From Iamia majanohamensis (GTDB lineage: Bacteria > Actinomycetota > Acidimicrobiia > Acidimicrobiales > Iamiaceae): a stretch of DNA of 64,000 nt. The stretch lies in assembly GCF_028532485.1 (NCBI RefSeq), contig NZ_CP116942.1, forward strand, positions 1,364,001-1,428,000, in the 5' to 3' direction. How positions within the stretch are numbered: the stretch's first letter is position 1; every line of letters begins with the position of its first letter. The notes under the pieces were generated by a model that had not been told where the DNA came from, made no database searches, and saw only the letters and a program-made list of their open reading frames with translations. Below, piece by piece: positions 34,222 to 47,645 of this stretch. A program made the position numbers and the translations under genes.

Positions 34222-34274
34222 CGCTGTGGTGTGGCCCCGCCGCGGTGGCGGGGCGGCGAGATCGAACCACAGCG
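34222..34274. repeat. Single 53-nt nested palindrome
   Basis: Outer arms CGCTGTGGT (34222-34230) and ACCACAGCG (34266-34274) are perfectly complementary. Inside lies a second perfect stem, GCCCCGCC/GGCGGGGC. Its size and nested design resemble the twin palindromes elsewhere in this window, but only one copy is present and its position is in a divergent promoter region. Confidence 0.65.
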
Positions 34275-34359
34275 CCGCACCCCCCGCACCGGCCCCACCC
34301 GGGGGAGCCCTCCCCCTTGTGCGCCGGGGGCCCGCTGGTCCCGCGGCCGCCCCGGCCCC

Positions 34360-34365
34360 TAGTGT
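34360..34365 (+). promoter_or_regulatory. -10-like TAGTGT upstream of rplY
   Basis: The hexamer lies 55 nt before the rplY ATG, giving a short leader that contains GTAGGAG near the start. Confidence 0.4.
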
Positions 34366-34420
34366 CGTCCGGTCCACAACCGATGCGCTCCGGCGCGATC
34401 TCAGACGTAGGAGTCCCCCG

Positions 34421-35116
34421 ATGGCCGAGATCACCCTCACCGCCACCCCCGGTCGCGAGACCGGCACCCGCAGCTCCCGGCGCCTCCGCGCCGAGGCCAA
34501 GGTCCCCGCCGTCGTCTACGGCCTGGGCCGCGACACGGTGGCCGTCACCGTCGACTGGCGCGAGCTGCGGTCCGCACTGATCACCGACGCCGGGATCAAC
34601 GCCCTGATCGACCTCACCGTCGAGGGCGAGGGCGAGTCCAACCTGGCGATCATCAAGGACATGCAGCGCCACCCGATCAGCCACACCGTCGACCACGTCG
34701 ACTTCCTGCTGATCCGCCGGGACCAGGAGCTGGCCGTCGACGTGCCCGTGGTGCTCGAGGGCGTGGCCGACGAGGTCGAGAACAACCAGGGCCTGGTCGA
34801 GCAGTCGATCACCCTGCTCACCGTCAACGCCCTGCCCGAGAGCATCCCCGACCAGCTCACCTACGACATCTCCGAGATGGAGATCGGCGACACCGTCACC
34901 GTGGGCGACCTCACCCTGCCCTCCGGCGTCACCACCGACGTGGAGCCCGACGAGGTCGTGGCCAGCGCCCAGGTCTCCCGGGCCGCCATCGAGGCCGAGG
35001 CCGAGGAGGCCGAGCTGGCCGAGATGGCCGAGCTCAACGAGCTGGCCGAGGCCGGTGTGGGCGAGGGCGACCTGGCCGAGGGCGAGGGTGGCTCCGACGA
35101 GGGTGACGAGGGCTGA
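34421..35116 (+). CDS. rplY: 50S ribosomal protein L25/general stress protein Ctc
   Basis: Binds 5S rRNA in the large subunit. The 231-residue product is the long CTC form: an N-terminal L25 domain (RRLRAEAKVPAVVYGLGRD; HTVDHVDFLLI) and a C-terminal TL5-type beta domain (VDVPVVLEGVADEV; LPSGVTTDVEPDEVVASAQV), followed by a very acidic Glu/Ala/Gly tail. The ATG at 34421 follows GTAGGAG. It lies directly before pth, the usual order. Confidence 0.95.
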   Translation: MAEITLTATPGRETGTRSSRRLRAEAKVPAVVYGLGRDTVAVTVDWRELRSALITDAGINALIDLTVEGEGESNLAIIKDMQRHPISHTVDHVDFLLIRRDQELAVDVPVVLEGVADEVENNQGLVEQSITLLTVNALPESIPDQLTYDISEMEIGDTVTVGDLTLPSGVTTDVEPDEVVASAQVSRAAIEAEAEEAELAEMAELNELAEAGVGEGDLAEGEGGSDEGDEG

Positions 35117-35160
35117 GGCTCCGCCGCCGCCGCACCCCTGAGCCCCCGCCGCCCCCGACC

Positions 35161-35754
35161 GTGCCCGTCGACCTGCTCGTCGTCGGGCTCGGGAACCCGG
35201 GGATGGACTACGCCCGCACCCGCCACAACGTCGGGGCCGACACGGTCGGCCTCCTGGCCGAGCGCCACGGCGGTCGCCTGAAGGTGGCCTTCCGCAACGA
35301 GCGGGCCCAGAGCGACGAGGTGCGCGTCGGGACCGTCCGCATCGGCCTGGCCATCCCCGAGACCTTCTACAACGAGTCCGGGGTGGCCGTGGGGGCCCTG
35401 GTCCGGCGCCACGACCTCGAGGACCTGCACCGGGTCGTCGTGGTGCACGACGAGCTCGACCTGCCCCCCGGCCGGCTGAAGCTGAAGCTGGGGGGCGGGC
35501 TGGCCGGCAACAACGGGCTCAGGTCGATCAAGGCCCACCTCCACACCGAGGACTTCGCCCGCGTCCGCATCGGCGTGGGCAAGCCGCCGGGCCGCCAGCA
35601 GGGGGCCGACCACGTGCTGCGCCGGCCTGGCAAGGCCGAGCGGGCCGAGCTCGATGTGGCCATCGAGGAGGCCGCCGACGCCGTCGAGGCCATCGCGACC
35701 GACGGCATCGAGGCGGCCATGGGCCGCTACAACACCCGCCCCGACCCCGCCTGA
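35161..35754 (+). CDS. pth: Peptidyl-tRNA hydrolase
   Basis: Releases peptides from dropped-off peptidyl-tRNA. The 197-residue protein has GLGNPGMDYARTRHNVG with the catalytic His of TRHNVG, PETFYNESG, VVVHDELDLPPGRLKLKLGG with the conserved Asp, and GGGLAGNNGLRSI. The invariant Asn and His positions are intact. The GTG at 35161 begins with the family-typical hydrophobic strand VDLLVVGLGNPG. It follows rplY by 44 nt and converges on an LLM oxidoreductase gene. Confidence 0.96.
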   Translation: MPVDLLVVGLGNPGMDYARTRHNVGADTVGLLAERHGGRLKVAFRNERAQSDEVRVGTVRIGLAIPETFYNESGVAVGALVRRHDLEDLHRVVVVHDELDLPPGRLKLKLGGGLAGNNGLRSIKAHLHTEDFARVRIGVGKPPGRQQGADHVLRRPGKAERAELDVAIEEAADAVEAIATDGIEAAMGRYNTRPDPA

Positions 35755-35797
35755 GCCGACGAGACGACGGAGTGGGCCAGGCACGACCCGTCGGCCC

Positions 35798-36814
35798 TCA
35801 GGCCGGGGCGCCCGCCCGCACCCCCGCCACCACCGCGGCCAGGGCCTCGTCGGCGATGCCGCCGGGGGCGTAGACCGCCAGGCGGTCGACCCGGCCGCCG
35901 GCCCGCTCCAGGAGGCGGGCCGCGACCCGGTCGGGGTCGCCCCGGACCACGACGGCGTCGAGCAGGTCGTCGTCGACCAGGGCGGCCATCTCGTCCCACC
36001 GCCCCTCCCGGGACAGGCGGCGCAGCTCGGGGTGGAGGTCGGCCCGTCCCTCGGTGGCCATGACCGGCTCGTAGGCGGGGGTCGAGCCGTAGAAGCCGAC
36101 CAGCCAGCGGGCCCCCTCGTCGGCGGTGCGCTGCTCCTCGGCGTCGCGCCCGCAGGCCAGGATCGCCTGGCCCACCACGGTCAGCTCGGCCCGGTCGCGC
36201 CCGGCGTCGGCGAGGCCCTGGGCGATGCGGGGGAAGGTGGTCTCGGCCGCGTGGCGATCGGAGGTGAAGGGGTGCACCAGCAGCCCGTCGGCCTCGGCGA
36301 CGGCCAGCTCGGTCATCCGCAGCCCCAGGGCCCCGATCCAGATCGGCGGTCGCCCGCCCTCCACCGGCCCCGGGTCGAACGCCGGGGTCATGAGGGTGTG
36401 GCTGGTGAAGCGGCCCACGTAGTCGAGGGGGCGGCCCTCCTCCCACGCGTCCCACACGGCGCGGATCGCCCCGATCCACTCCCGCATCCGGGACGCGGGG
36501 TGCGACCAGGTGGCGCCGTAGCGGCGCTCGACGTGGGCCCGGACCTGGGTGCCGAGCCCGAGGGCGGCCCGTCCCCCCGAGAGGGCCTGGAGGTCCCAGG
36601 CGGTGTGGGCCAGGTGCACCGGCGAGCGGGGGAACGCCACCGCGATGTTGGAGTAGACGAAGGCGTCGGTGGCCGCTGCGGCCAGGGCCAGGGGCAGGAA
36701 GACGTCGTGGGGGCCCTCGAAGGTGAACAGCCCGTCCACGCCGGTGGCCGCCAGGGCCTCGGCCCGGGCCGGGACCTGGGCGGGTGGGGCCAGCAGCAGG
36801 GTGTCGATCAGCAC
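35798..36814 (-). CDS. LLM-class F420-type oxidoreductase (TIGR03617-like)
   Basis: The 338-residue luciferase-like protein has the blocks LAATGVDGLFTFEGPHDVFL, FVYSNIAVAFPRSPVHLAHT, WDLQALSGGRAALGLGTQVR, HVERRYGATW and PPIWIGALGLRMTELAVAEAD, which match the F420-dependent TIGR03617 group of actinobacteria. I take the GTG at 36814, because AGGA lies 7 nt before it and the product then starts VLIDTLLL as in relatives. A GTG at 36832 would add six residues. It follows a dioxygenase gene on the same strand with a 31-nt gap. The substrate is unknown. Confidence 0.86.
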   Translation of the reverse strand: MLIDTLLLAPPAQVPARAEALAATGVDGLFTFEGPHDVFLPLALAAAATDAFVYSNIAVAFPRSPVHLAHTAWDLQALSGGRAALGLGTQVRAHVERRYGATWSHPASRMREWIGAIRAVWDAWEEGRPLDYVGRFTSHTLMTPAFDPGPVEGGRPPIWIGALGLRMTELAVAEADGLLVHPFTSDRHAAETTFPRIAQGLADAGRDRAELTVVGQAILACGRDAEEQRTADEGARWLVGFYGSTPAYEPVMATEGRADLHPELRRLSREGRWDEMAALVDDDLLDAVVVRGDPDRVAARLLERAGGRVDRLAVYAPGGIADEALAAVVAGVRAGAPA

Positions 36815-36845
36815 GGCCAGATCCTGGCCCACCGAGGGGGGCGGG

Positions 36846-37781
36846 TCAGGTGAGGCCGATCTCGGCCAGGCGCTGGTTCAGGAAGTCGTCGGCCGTGGTC
36901 GGCGGGAAGTGCTTCTCGTCGTCGCCCACCAGGGACGCCGGCGCGTCGAGGACCACGTCGGGCCGGGGGTGGCAGAAGAAGGGCATGGAGTAGCGGGGGA
37001 GGTCGTCGGTCTTGGGGTTCACCACCCGGTGGGTGGTGGACGGGATCTTGAGGTTGACGTGGCGGCTCAGCATGTCGCCGGCGTCGACGACGATCTCGCC
37101 CTCCAGGCCGTCGACGGGGTGCCAGGTGCCGTCGCGGTCGAGCAGCTCGAGGCCGGCCTCGGTGGCCGCCGGGAGCAGGGTGATGAGGTTGATGTCCTCG
37201 TGGGCCGCGGCCCGCACCGCGCCGGGCACGTTGGCCTCGCGCAGGGGCGGGTAGTGGATGACCCGGAGTACGGAGCGGCCGTCGACGACCATGTCGGCCA
37301 GGTCGCGCTCGGGCAGGTCGAGGTAGACGGCGATGGCCTCGAGGAGGGTCTGGGCCGCATCCTCGAGGTCGCGGTAGAGCCGCATCATCGCCGGCCGGAA
37401 GTGGGGGACCTCGTCGGGGAAGACGTTGGCCCCGTAGGTGGCGAAGAGCGGGTGGTCCTCGGGGACGTCCTGGTGGACGTGCCAGAACTCCTTGAGGTCG
37501 ATGGCCTCGCTGTCCTTGGCGTGCTCGGTGCCGAACGGGGTGTAGCCCCCGGCGCCCTTCGGCATCACGTAGGCGGCCTTGGCCTCGGCCGGGAGGGCGA
37601 AGAGGTCGCGGGCCGCGACGTAGGCGGCGTCGACGTCCTGGCGGGTGACGCGGTGGCCGTCGACCTTGACGAACCCGGTCTCGACGAGGCTGTCGCCCAG
37701 GGTCCGCACGAAGGCGTCGCGCGCGGCCGCGTCGCCGTGGGTGAACTCGTCGAGGTGGACGGTGGCGACGTCGAAGGCCAT
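36846..37781 (-). CDS. 2-oxoglutarate/Fe(II)-dependent dioxygenase (isopenicillin N synthase family)
   Basis: The 311-residue protein has a DIOX_N-like start (VATVHLDEFTHGDAAARDAF; GFVKVDGHRV) and the double-stranded beta-helix core. Iron ligands are His-x-Asp in AAHEDINLITLLP and the distal His in PSTTHRVVNP, with the 2-oxoglutarate-binding RxS as RYSMPFF. Such bacterial proteins hydroxylate or desaturate small molecules; the exact substrate is unknown. There is no biosynthetic cluster around it, so beta-lactam synthesis is unlikely. Confidence 0.9.
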   Translation of the reverse strand: MAFDVATVHLDEFTHGDAAARDAFVRTLGDSLVETGFVKVDGHRVTRQDVDAAYVAARDLFALPAEAKAAYVMPKGAGGYTPFGTEHAKDSEAIDLKEFWHVHQDVPEDHPLFATYGANVFPDEVPHFRPAMMRLYRDLEDAAQTLLEAIAVYLDLPERDLADMVVDGRSVLRVIHYPPLREANVPGAVRAAAHEDINLITLLPAATEAGLELLDRDGTWHPVDGLEGEIVVDAGDMLSRHVNLKIPSTTHRVVNPKTDDLPRYSMPFFCHPRPDVVLDAPASLVGDDEKHFPPTTADDFLNQRLAEIGLT

Positions 37782-37813
37782 GGCCCCAGGATGCCACCGG
37801 GGGCCGGGGCGGA

Positions 37814-38608
37814 CTACTGGGCGGGCTCCGGGGTCATCACCGCGAACATGGCGCCCTGCGGGTCCTGGATGGGCACCAGGCGGCCGGTGCCCGGGATGTC
37901 CATCGGCGCGCCCATCACCGTGCCGCCCTGCTCGGCGGCCAGGGCGGCGGCGGCATCGCAGTCGTCGACGATGAAGTAGACGAGCCAGGCGGGCGGCATG
38001 GGCTGACCCGGGGTCACGGCCCCGGCGATCCCCTGGGCGTTGCCGCCCTCGACGTGGAAGACCGTGTAGTCGCCCATGCCCTCGCCCATGTCCACCACCT
38101 CGGTGGTCCAGCCCAGGAGCTCGCCGTAGAACCGGGCCGCGGTGGCCGGGTCGGGCGTCAGCAGCTCGTTCCAGCTGAGGGCGCCGTGCTCGTTGACGAC
38201 CTCCGAGCCGATGCTCTGCTTGCCCTGCCAGAGGCAGATCGCGGCGCCGGTGCTGTCGGCCACGACCGACATGCGGCCCGCCTCCATGACGTCCATGGGC
38301 GGGCGCATGACCTGGCCCCCGGCCGCCTCCACCCGTGCGGTGGTGGCATCGACGTCGTCGACGGTGACGTAGGTGCTCCAGACCGGGGGCATGCCGGCCT
38401 GGGCCATCTCCGGCGACAGCTGCATCATGCCGGCGGTGACGTTCCCGCCCTTCAGGCACATCGTGTAGGTCATGTCCGGACCGGCGGGCCGGTCGTCGAA
38501 CTCCCAGCCGAAGAGGGCGCCGTAGAAGACCTTGGCCGCGACGGGGTCGGGGGTGGCCAGGTCGGTGAAGGACGGGACCCCGGGGGCATGGCTGGTGACG
38601 ACGGGCAT
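37814..38608 (-). CDS. VOC-family (glyoxalase/dioxygenase-fold) protein, two domains
   Basis: The 264-residue protein consists of two tandem vicinal-oxygen-chelate modules (about 10-125 and 138-260). Each shows the pattern PSFTDLATPDPVAAKVFYG / WNELLTPDPATAARFYGELL and a closing strand with an acidic residue (STGAAICLWQGK; DPQGAMFAVMTPE). This arrangement matches the hydroxylase/CFP30-like family of actinobacteria. The reaction is not assignable. A GGAGGT site precedes the ATG at 38608. The stop lies 32 nt from the dioxygenase start, so the two may be co-transcribed with the LLM enzyme. Confidence 0.88.
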   Translation of the reverse strand: MPVVTSHAPGVPSFTDLATPDPVAAKVFYGALFGWEFDDRPAGPDMTYTMCLKGGNVTAGMMQLSPEMAQAGMPPVWSTYVTVDDVDATTARVEAAGGQVMRPPMDVMEAGRMSVVADSTGAAICLWQGKQSIGSEVVNEHGALSWNELLTPDPATAARFYGELLGWTTEVVDMGEGMGDYTVFHVEGGNAQGIAGAVTPGQPMPPAWLVYFIVDDCDAAAALAAEQGGTVMGAPMDIPGTGRLVPIQDPQGAMFAVMTPEPAQ

Positions 38609-38885
38609 GGGGACCTCCGGCGGGGCGTCGCTCCCACGGGTGCGGGGCGTGGGGCGAACGTACCCCTGGGGTGTGACACCCACAACGGAGACGGGTGACC
38701 CCCGGGTGGACGGCGGGCGAACCTCGCCCCCCGGGGTGTTCGGTCCGCGGCGCCGCCAAGGGGCACCGCCGGGCCGGGGGGAGCGGGCGCCGTCGCCGGT
38801 AGGTTGGGTGGCCTCGCTCGGGACCCGATCGGCACCGGATCCCGGCGTCGCCCCGCGTCCCGTCGACCCCACCGAGCCGCCGCCC

Positions 38886-42308
<3,423 letters not shown>

Positions 42309-42322
42309 GGCGCGGCCTGTCC

Positions 42323-42441
42323 GTTCTGGTCTGGCGATCGGCCCTGGAGGGCGTGATCCCAGATCAGAACCGCACGGTCCGGGGCGGCCCCGCCTTCTGG
42401 TCGCCAGATCGGCCCTGGAGGGCGTGATCCCAGACCAGAAC
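42323..42441. repeat. Twin palindromes after mfd
   Basis: Two 48-nt copies lie at 42323-42370 and 42394-42441, 71 nt start to start. The first begins GTTCTGGTCTGG and ends CCAGATCAGAAC; the second begins CTTCTGGTCGCC and ends CCAGACCAGAAC. Both share the identical inner 25 nt containing GCCCTGGAGGGC, itself a hairpin. The pair fills the gap between convergent mfd and a hypothetical gene. Confidence 0.9.
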
Positions 42442-42512
42442 GGTCGGGCCGGGGGCGGCCTCCGGGTCCTGCTGCGCCCCGTCGGCGGATCGCGCCCGCC
42501 CGACCAGTGCGG

Positions 42513-43019
42513 TCAGGGGCGCGGCCCGCCCTGGGGCGTCGCCTCCCGCACCGCGCCCAGCAGGGCCTGGGCCGCGGCGACCAGGTGGGCGACCGTGCTC
42601 GGCTCCTGTCCCCAGAAGGCCCGGCTCGGGATGCGGGCTCGCCGCCGGCCCGAGGGGGTGAGGACGGTGAGCTGCACCATGTCGGCCGGGGGCAGGTCCA
42701 CCCGCTCGTCGGCTGGGAAGAGGTCGAGGTCGTGCTGGAGCGCGACGAGCAGCTCGGCACCGGCCCGCACGACCGGCGGATGTCCGCCGGCCCCGATGGT
42801 GCCGCCGCCGCTGCTGGTGTAGAGGCTCGTCGTCCCGTCGGCCAGCGTGACGAGGCTGGCCACCTCGGGCGGCCGGGGGATGTCGATGACCACGCCCAGG
42901 ACGTCGGGGTGGGCGTCCGAGGGCGGTGCGACGCGCCCGGCGGCCTCGGTCAGGACCATGGACCGCAGACCCTCGTAGGTCGTCGAGGCATCGGAGCCCT
43001 GCCCCCTGCGCCGGAACAC
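42513..43019 (-). CDS. Hypothetical protein, unknown family
   Basis: This predicted 168-residue soluble protein has strands SLVTLADGTTSLYTSSGGGT and VQLTVLTPSGRRRARIPSRA followed by a helix STVAHLVAAAQALLGAVREA. The pattern suggests a small alpha/beta fold, but I do not recognise it. I chose the GTG at 43019; the open frame continues to 43097 with an arginine-rich, less convincing extension. It converges on mfd across the twin palindromes and is divergent from the lipoprotein gene across another palindrome. Confidence 0.6.
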   Translation of the reverse strand: MFRRRGQGSDASTTYEGLRSMVLTEAAGRVAPPSDAHPDVLGVVIDIPRPPEVASLVTLADGTTSLYTSSGGGTIGAGGHPPVVRAGAELLVALQHDLDLFPADERVDLPPADMVQLTVLTPSGRRRARIPSRAFWGQEPSTVAHLVAAAQALLGAVREATPQGGPRP

Positions 43020-43117
43020 GGCGACCTGTCTACCCCGCAGCGTCGACCGCTCCCCGTTCCGACGCGGTGGTTCGCCACCCGTGACGACCGTGCGCATCGG
43101 GATCGACGGGTCCCGTC

Positions 43118-43159
43118 CTGGCGCGCCTGCTCGTCACCCATGACGAACAGGCGCGCCAG
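43118..43159. repeat. Single 42-nt palindrome in a divergent promoter region
   Basis: CTGGCGCGCCTG (43118-43129) pairs with CAGGCGCGCCAG (43148-43159). After one mismatch, TCGTCA pairs with TGACGA around the loop CCCA, so 18 of 19 positions pair. It lies between two genes that read away from each other, where a terminator is not expected. Confidence 0.85.
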
Positions 43160-43217
43160 AGGCGAGGGCGAGGCGCACGCCCGGAGCGCCGACTGCGGGG
43201 GGTCGGGCCCGGGCCCC

Positions 43218-43223
43218 TACGAT
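43218..43223 (+). promoter_or_regulatory. -10-like TACGAT before the PpiC-like lipoprotein gene
   Basis: The hexamer ends 9 nt before the ATG at 43233 with no Shine-Dalgarno sequence between. Confidence 0.45.
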
Positions 43224-43232
43224 CGGCGCCCG

Positions 43233-44348
43233 ATGCCCTCCGTGCACCCGCTCCGTGCCCGTCGGGCGGCCGTGGCCCTGCTGGCCCTGGTCGCCCTCGT
43301 CGTCGGCACCACCGCGTGCGGCGCTGGCGAGCCCCCGGCGGCCACCGTCGAGGGCACCGACATCTCGGCCGACGTGGTCGACGAGATCGTCGAGGCCTAC
43401 GTCGACGCCGACCCCGAGACCTACGGGCCCGAGTTCACCGGCGCCGGCACCGACACCCTCTCGATGGCCCCGGTGTCCAACGTCCTGGGCAGCCTCGTGA
43501 TCCAGGAGCTCCAGGCCCACTACGCCGAGCAGCGCGACATCGAGCCCACCGACGAGGAGCGGACCCAGGCCGAGGAGCTGGCCCGCACCAGCTTCGTCCA
43601 GGACCAGGCCGCGCCCGCCGCCGACGGCGCCCCCAGCGAGGCCGAGCAGACCAGCGGCGCCATCTTCGACGCCCTGTCCGGGTCGACCCAGGAGTACCTG
43701 GTCGACCTGCGGGCCCAGGCCCTGGCCCTCAGCCGCCAGCTGGGCGAGGAGAGCGGGTCCGGCGACGCCGCCGCCCGGGAGTTCTACGAGCAGAACCCCC
43801 AGCAGTTCACCGCCGTCTGCGTCTACCTGCTCGCCGTCCCGGCCGACCAGCTCGAGGCGGTGCAGGGGCGCCTCGACGGCGGGGAGGACTTCGCCGAGGT
43901 GTCGGCCGAGGTGTCGACCGAGCCGCAGGTGCAGGAGGCGGCCGCCGGCCCGCCCCAGTGCCTGGCCCTGACCCAGCTCCAGCAGCAGGTGCAGCCGGAG
44001 CTGTTCGAGGCCCTGGCCGGGGCCGAGACGGGCGACGTGGTCGGTCCCTACCCCTACGACGAGACCGGGGAGATCCAGACCCTCTTCGGCATCGAGGAGC
44101 GCCAGGTCACCCCGTTCGAGCAGGTGCGCGACGCCATCCTGCAGCAGCTGCCCTCGGCCGGCGACCAGGCCGTCAGCGACCTGCTGCTCGAGGAGGCGCC
44201 CCAGGCCGACGTGAGCGTCGACCCCCGCTTCGGCTCCTGGGACGCCGACCAGGCCCGGGTGATCCCGCCCGAGGGCGCCGTCGACCCGGCCGGCACCGGC
44301 ACCGACGTGCCCGTCGAGGGCGTCGACGCCACCGACGCCCCCGGCTGA
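43233..44348 (+). CDS. SurA/PrsA-like lipoprotein (peptidyl-prolyl isomerase family)
   Basis: The 371-residue exported lipoprotein has a signal peptide with hydrophobic core AVALLALVALVVG and lipobox TTAC (Cys29). After it comes a helical chaperone domain as in SurA/PrsA (TVEGTDISADVVDEIVEAYV; IQELQAHYAEQRDIEPTDEE) and a shortened parvulin-like region (VQGRLDGGEDFAEVSAEVST; GAETGDVVGPYPYDETGEIQ). The tail is acidic and rich in Pro/Thr. A fold-assistance role at the outer face of the membrane is likely. The gene lies before mazG, in the place where mycobacteria have the lpqU lipoprotein. Confidence 0.85.
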   Translation: MPSVHPLRARRAAVALLALVALVVGTTACGAGEPPAATVEGTDISADVVDEIVEAYVDADPETYGPEFTGAGTDTLSMAPVSNVLGSLVIQELQAHYAEQRDIEPTDEERTQAEELARTSFVQDQAAPAADGAPSEAEQTSGAIFDALSGSTQEYLVDLRAQALALSRQLGEESGSGDAAAREFYEQNPQQFTAVCVYLLAVPADQLEAVQGRLDGGEDFAEVSAEVSTEPQVQEAAAGPPQCLALTQLQQQVQPELFEALAGAETGDVVGPYPYDETGEIQTLFGIEERQVTPFEQVRDAILQQLPSAGDQAVSDLLLEEAPQADVSVDPRFGSWDADQARVIPPEGAVDPAGTGTDVPVEGVDATDAPG

Positions 44349-44358
44349 CACCGGCGCG

Positions 44359-45702
44359 GTGACGCCCCGCATCGTCGCCTGCGGGCTCGGTCCCGCCGGG
44401 GCCGACCTCGTCACCCGGGAGACCGCCGACCTGCTGGGGTCCGGTCGGCCCGTCCGCCTCCGCACCACCCGCCACCCGGCCGTCGCCCAGGTGGCCCCCG
44501 ACGCCCCCGGCCACGACCACCACTACGAGGCGGCCGCCACCTTCGCCGAGGTCTACCGCCGCATCGTCGACGACCTGGTGGCCGAGGCCGGCGAGCACGG
44601 GGAGCTCGTCTACGCCGTGCCCGGCTCCCCCCGGGTCCTCGAGCGCACCGTCGACCTGCTGGCCGAGCGGGCCTCGGCAGGCGAGGTCGAGCTCGACGTC
44701 CGCCCCGCCCTCTCCTTCCTCGACCTGGCGTGGGTGCGCCTGGGCATCGACCCCCTGGAGGAGGGGGTGCGCCTGGTCGACGGGCACCGCTTCGCCACCG
44801 CGGCGGCGGGGCAGCGGGGCCCGCTGCTGGTGGCCCACTGCCACAACCGCCGGGTGCTCTCCGACATCAAGCTGGCGGTGGAGGACCCGCCCGACGAGCC
44901 CGTCCTCGTCGTCCAGCGGCTGGGGTCGCCCGACGAGGCCGTCACCGAGGTGGCCTGGGCCGACCTCGACCGCAGCGTCGAGCCCGACCACCTGACCTCG
45001 CTCTACGTCCCCGCCCTGGCCGCCCCCGTCGCGGCCGAGGTGGTGGCCTTCGCCGAGCTGGTGCGCACCCTGCGCGAGCAGTGCCCCTGGGACCGGGAGC
45101 AGACCCACGTCACCCTCACCCGCCACGCCCTGGAGGAGGCCTACGAGGTGGTGGAGGCCATCACCGCCTGGGACGCGGCCCTCGGCACCGACGCCGAGGT
45201 CGACGCCGACGAGCACCTGGCCGAGGAGCTGGGCGACCTGCTCTTCCAGGTCGTGTTCCACGCCACCCTGGGCGCCGAGCGGGGTGCCTTCGACCTGGCC
45301 GACGTGGCCCGGGGCATCCACGACAAGCTGGTCCGCCGCCACCCCCACGTGTTCCCGCCCGAGGGGGTCGAGGCCGGCGGCGACACCGACGTGGCCTCCC
45401 TCACCCGCACCTGGGAGGAGATCAAGCGGGCCGAGACGGGCCGCACGAGCGTGATGGACGGGCTCCCCGACGACCTGCCGTCGCTGCTGTGGGCCCACAA
45501 GGTGCTGCGCAAGGCCGAGGCCGCCGGCCAGCCCTGGACCCCGAACACCACCGCCGCGGCCGACGACCTCGGGGAGCAGCTCCTCGCCCTCGTCCACGCC
45601 GCCCGCGCCGCCGACGTCGACCCCGAGACCGCCCTCCGCACCGCGGCGGCCCGCGTCCGCGACCAGGTCCGCGCCACCGAGGGCGAGCCGCCGGCCCCGT
45701 AG
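44359..45702 (+). CDS. mazG: MazG-type nucleoside triphosphate pyrophosphohydrolase with methylase-like domain
   Basis: The 447-residue fusion (YabN type) has residues 1-220 resembling the tetrapyrrole/SAM methylase fold (VACGLGPAGADLV; VYAVPGSPRVLERT). The MazG domain starts near 235 (CPWDREQTHVTLTRHALEEA) with the metal-binding acidic helices EEAYEVVEA and EELGDLLFQVVFHA and a second half containing WEEIKRAE. MazG hydrolyses non-canonical or damaged NTPs to NMP and PPi. The GTG at 44359 lies 10 nt after the lipoprotein stop, suggesting one operon. Eno follows after a 210-nt gap with a palindrome. Confidence 0.93.
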   Translation: MTPRIVACGLGPAGADLVTRETADLLGSGRPVRLRTTRHPAVAQVAPDAPGHDHHYEAAATFAEVYRRIVDDLVAEAGEHGELVYAVPGSPRVLERTVDLLAERASAGEVELDVRPALSFLDLAWVRLGIDPLEEGVRLVDGHRFATAAAGQRGPLLVAHCHNRRVLSDIKLAVEDPPDEPVLVVQRLGSPDEAVTEVAWADLDRSVEPDHLTSLYVPALAAPVAAEVVAFAELVRTLREQCPWDREQTHVTLTRHALEEAYEVVEAITAWDAALGTDAEVDADEHLAEELGDLLFQVVFHATLGAERGAFDLADVARGIHDKLVRRHPHVFPPEGVEAGGDTDVASLTRTWEEIKRAETGRTSVMDGLPDDLPSLLWAHKVLRKAEAAGQPWTPNTTAAADDLGEQLLALVHAARAADVDPETALRTAAARVRDQVRATEGEPPAP

Positions 45703-47192
<1,490 letters not shown>

Positions 47193-47193
<1 letters not shown>

Positions 47194-47645
47194 TGGCCGA
47201 CCGCCGCCCCTCCTCGTCCGGGCGTCGCCCGAACCGACCCGCCCCCCGCCGCGGCGCGGGCCAGGGCCGGCCCCGCGCCGGGGGACGGGCGCCGACCGCC
47301 GCGCACCGCCCGCGACGCCGGGTCGTCATCGGCCTGCTGGTGTCGGTCGTGCTGGTGGGCTTCCTGCTCGTCGGCGTGTTCCCCACCCGGGCGTGGCTGG
47401 CCCAGCGCGACGAGCTCTCGGCCCGCCACGAGGAGCTGGCCGCCCTGGAGCAGGAGCAGGACGCCATCGAGGAGCAGGTCGAGCGGCTCCAGACCCAGGA
47501 GGAGATCGAGCGCATCGCCCGGGAGGAGTACGGCATGACCCGCGAGGACGAGACCGCCTTCCGCATGCTGCCCGGCGCCGTCGCCCCCGTCGACCTCCCC
47601 GACACCTGGCCCTTCACCGGCACCGACGACTGGCTGAACCGCTAG
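47193..47645 (+). CDS. FtsB/DivIC-like septum formation initiator
   Basis: The 150-residue single-pass membrane protein has a basic cytoplasmic N-terminus (about 45 residues rich in Arg and Pro), a membrane segment VVIGLLVSVVLVGFLLVGVF, an external leucine-zipper-like coiled coil RDELSARHEELAALEQEQDA, then the family motif IERIAREEYGMTREDE. FtsB/DivIC joins FtsL and FtsQ in the divisome. It is coupled to eno. In mycobacteria the next gene is DUF501; here about 5.4 kb of opposite-strand sequence comes first. Confidence 0.92.

Larger units (their letters stand above)
34112..34420. other. Divergent regulatory gap between the DUF4214 gene and rplY
   Basis: This 309-nt gap holds the ribosome binding site of the DUF4214 gene on the left, a nested palindrome at 34222-34274, and the TAGTGT promoter-like hexamer of rplY on the right. 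I see no gene in it. Confidence 0.6.

Noticed and set aside
36846-37781. Beta-lactam biosynthesis gene
   Set aside because: The isopenicillin-N-synthase family is broad. No ACV synthetase or other cluster gene lies nearby.
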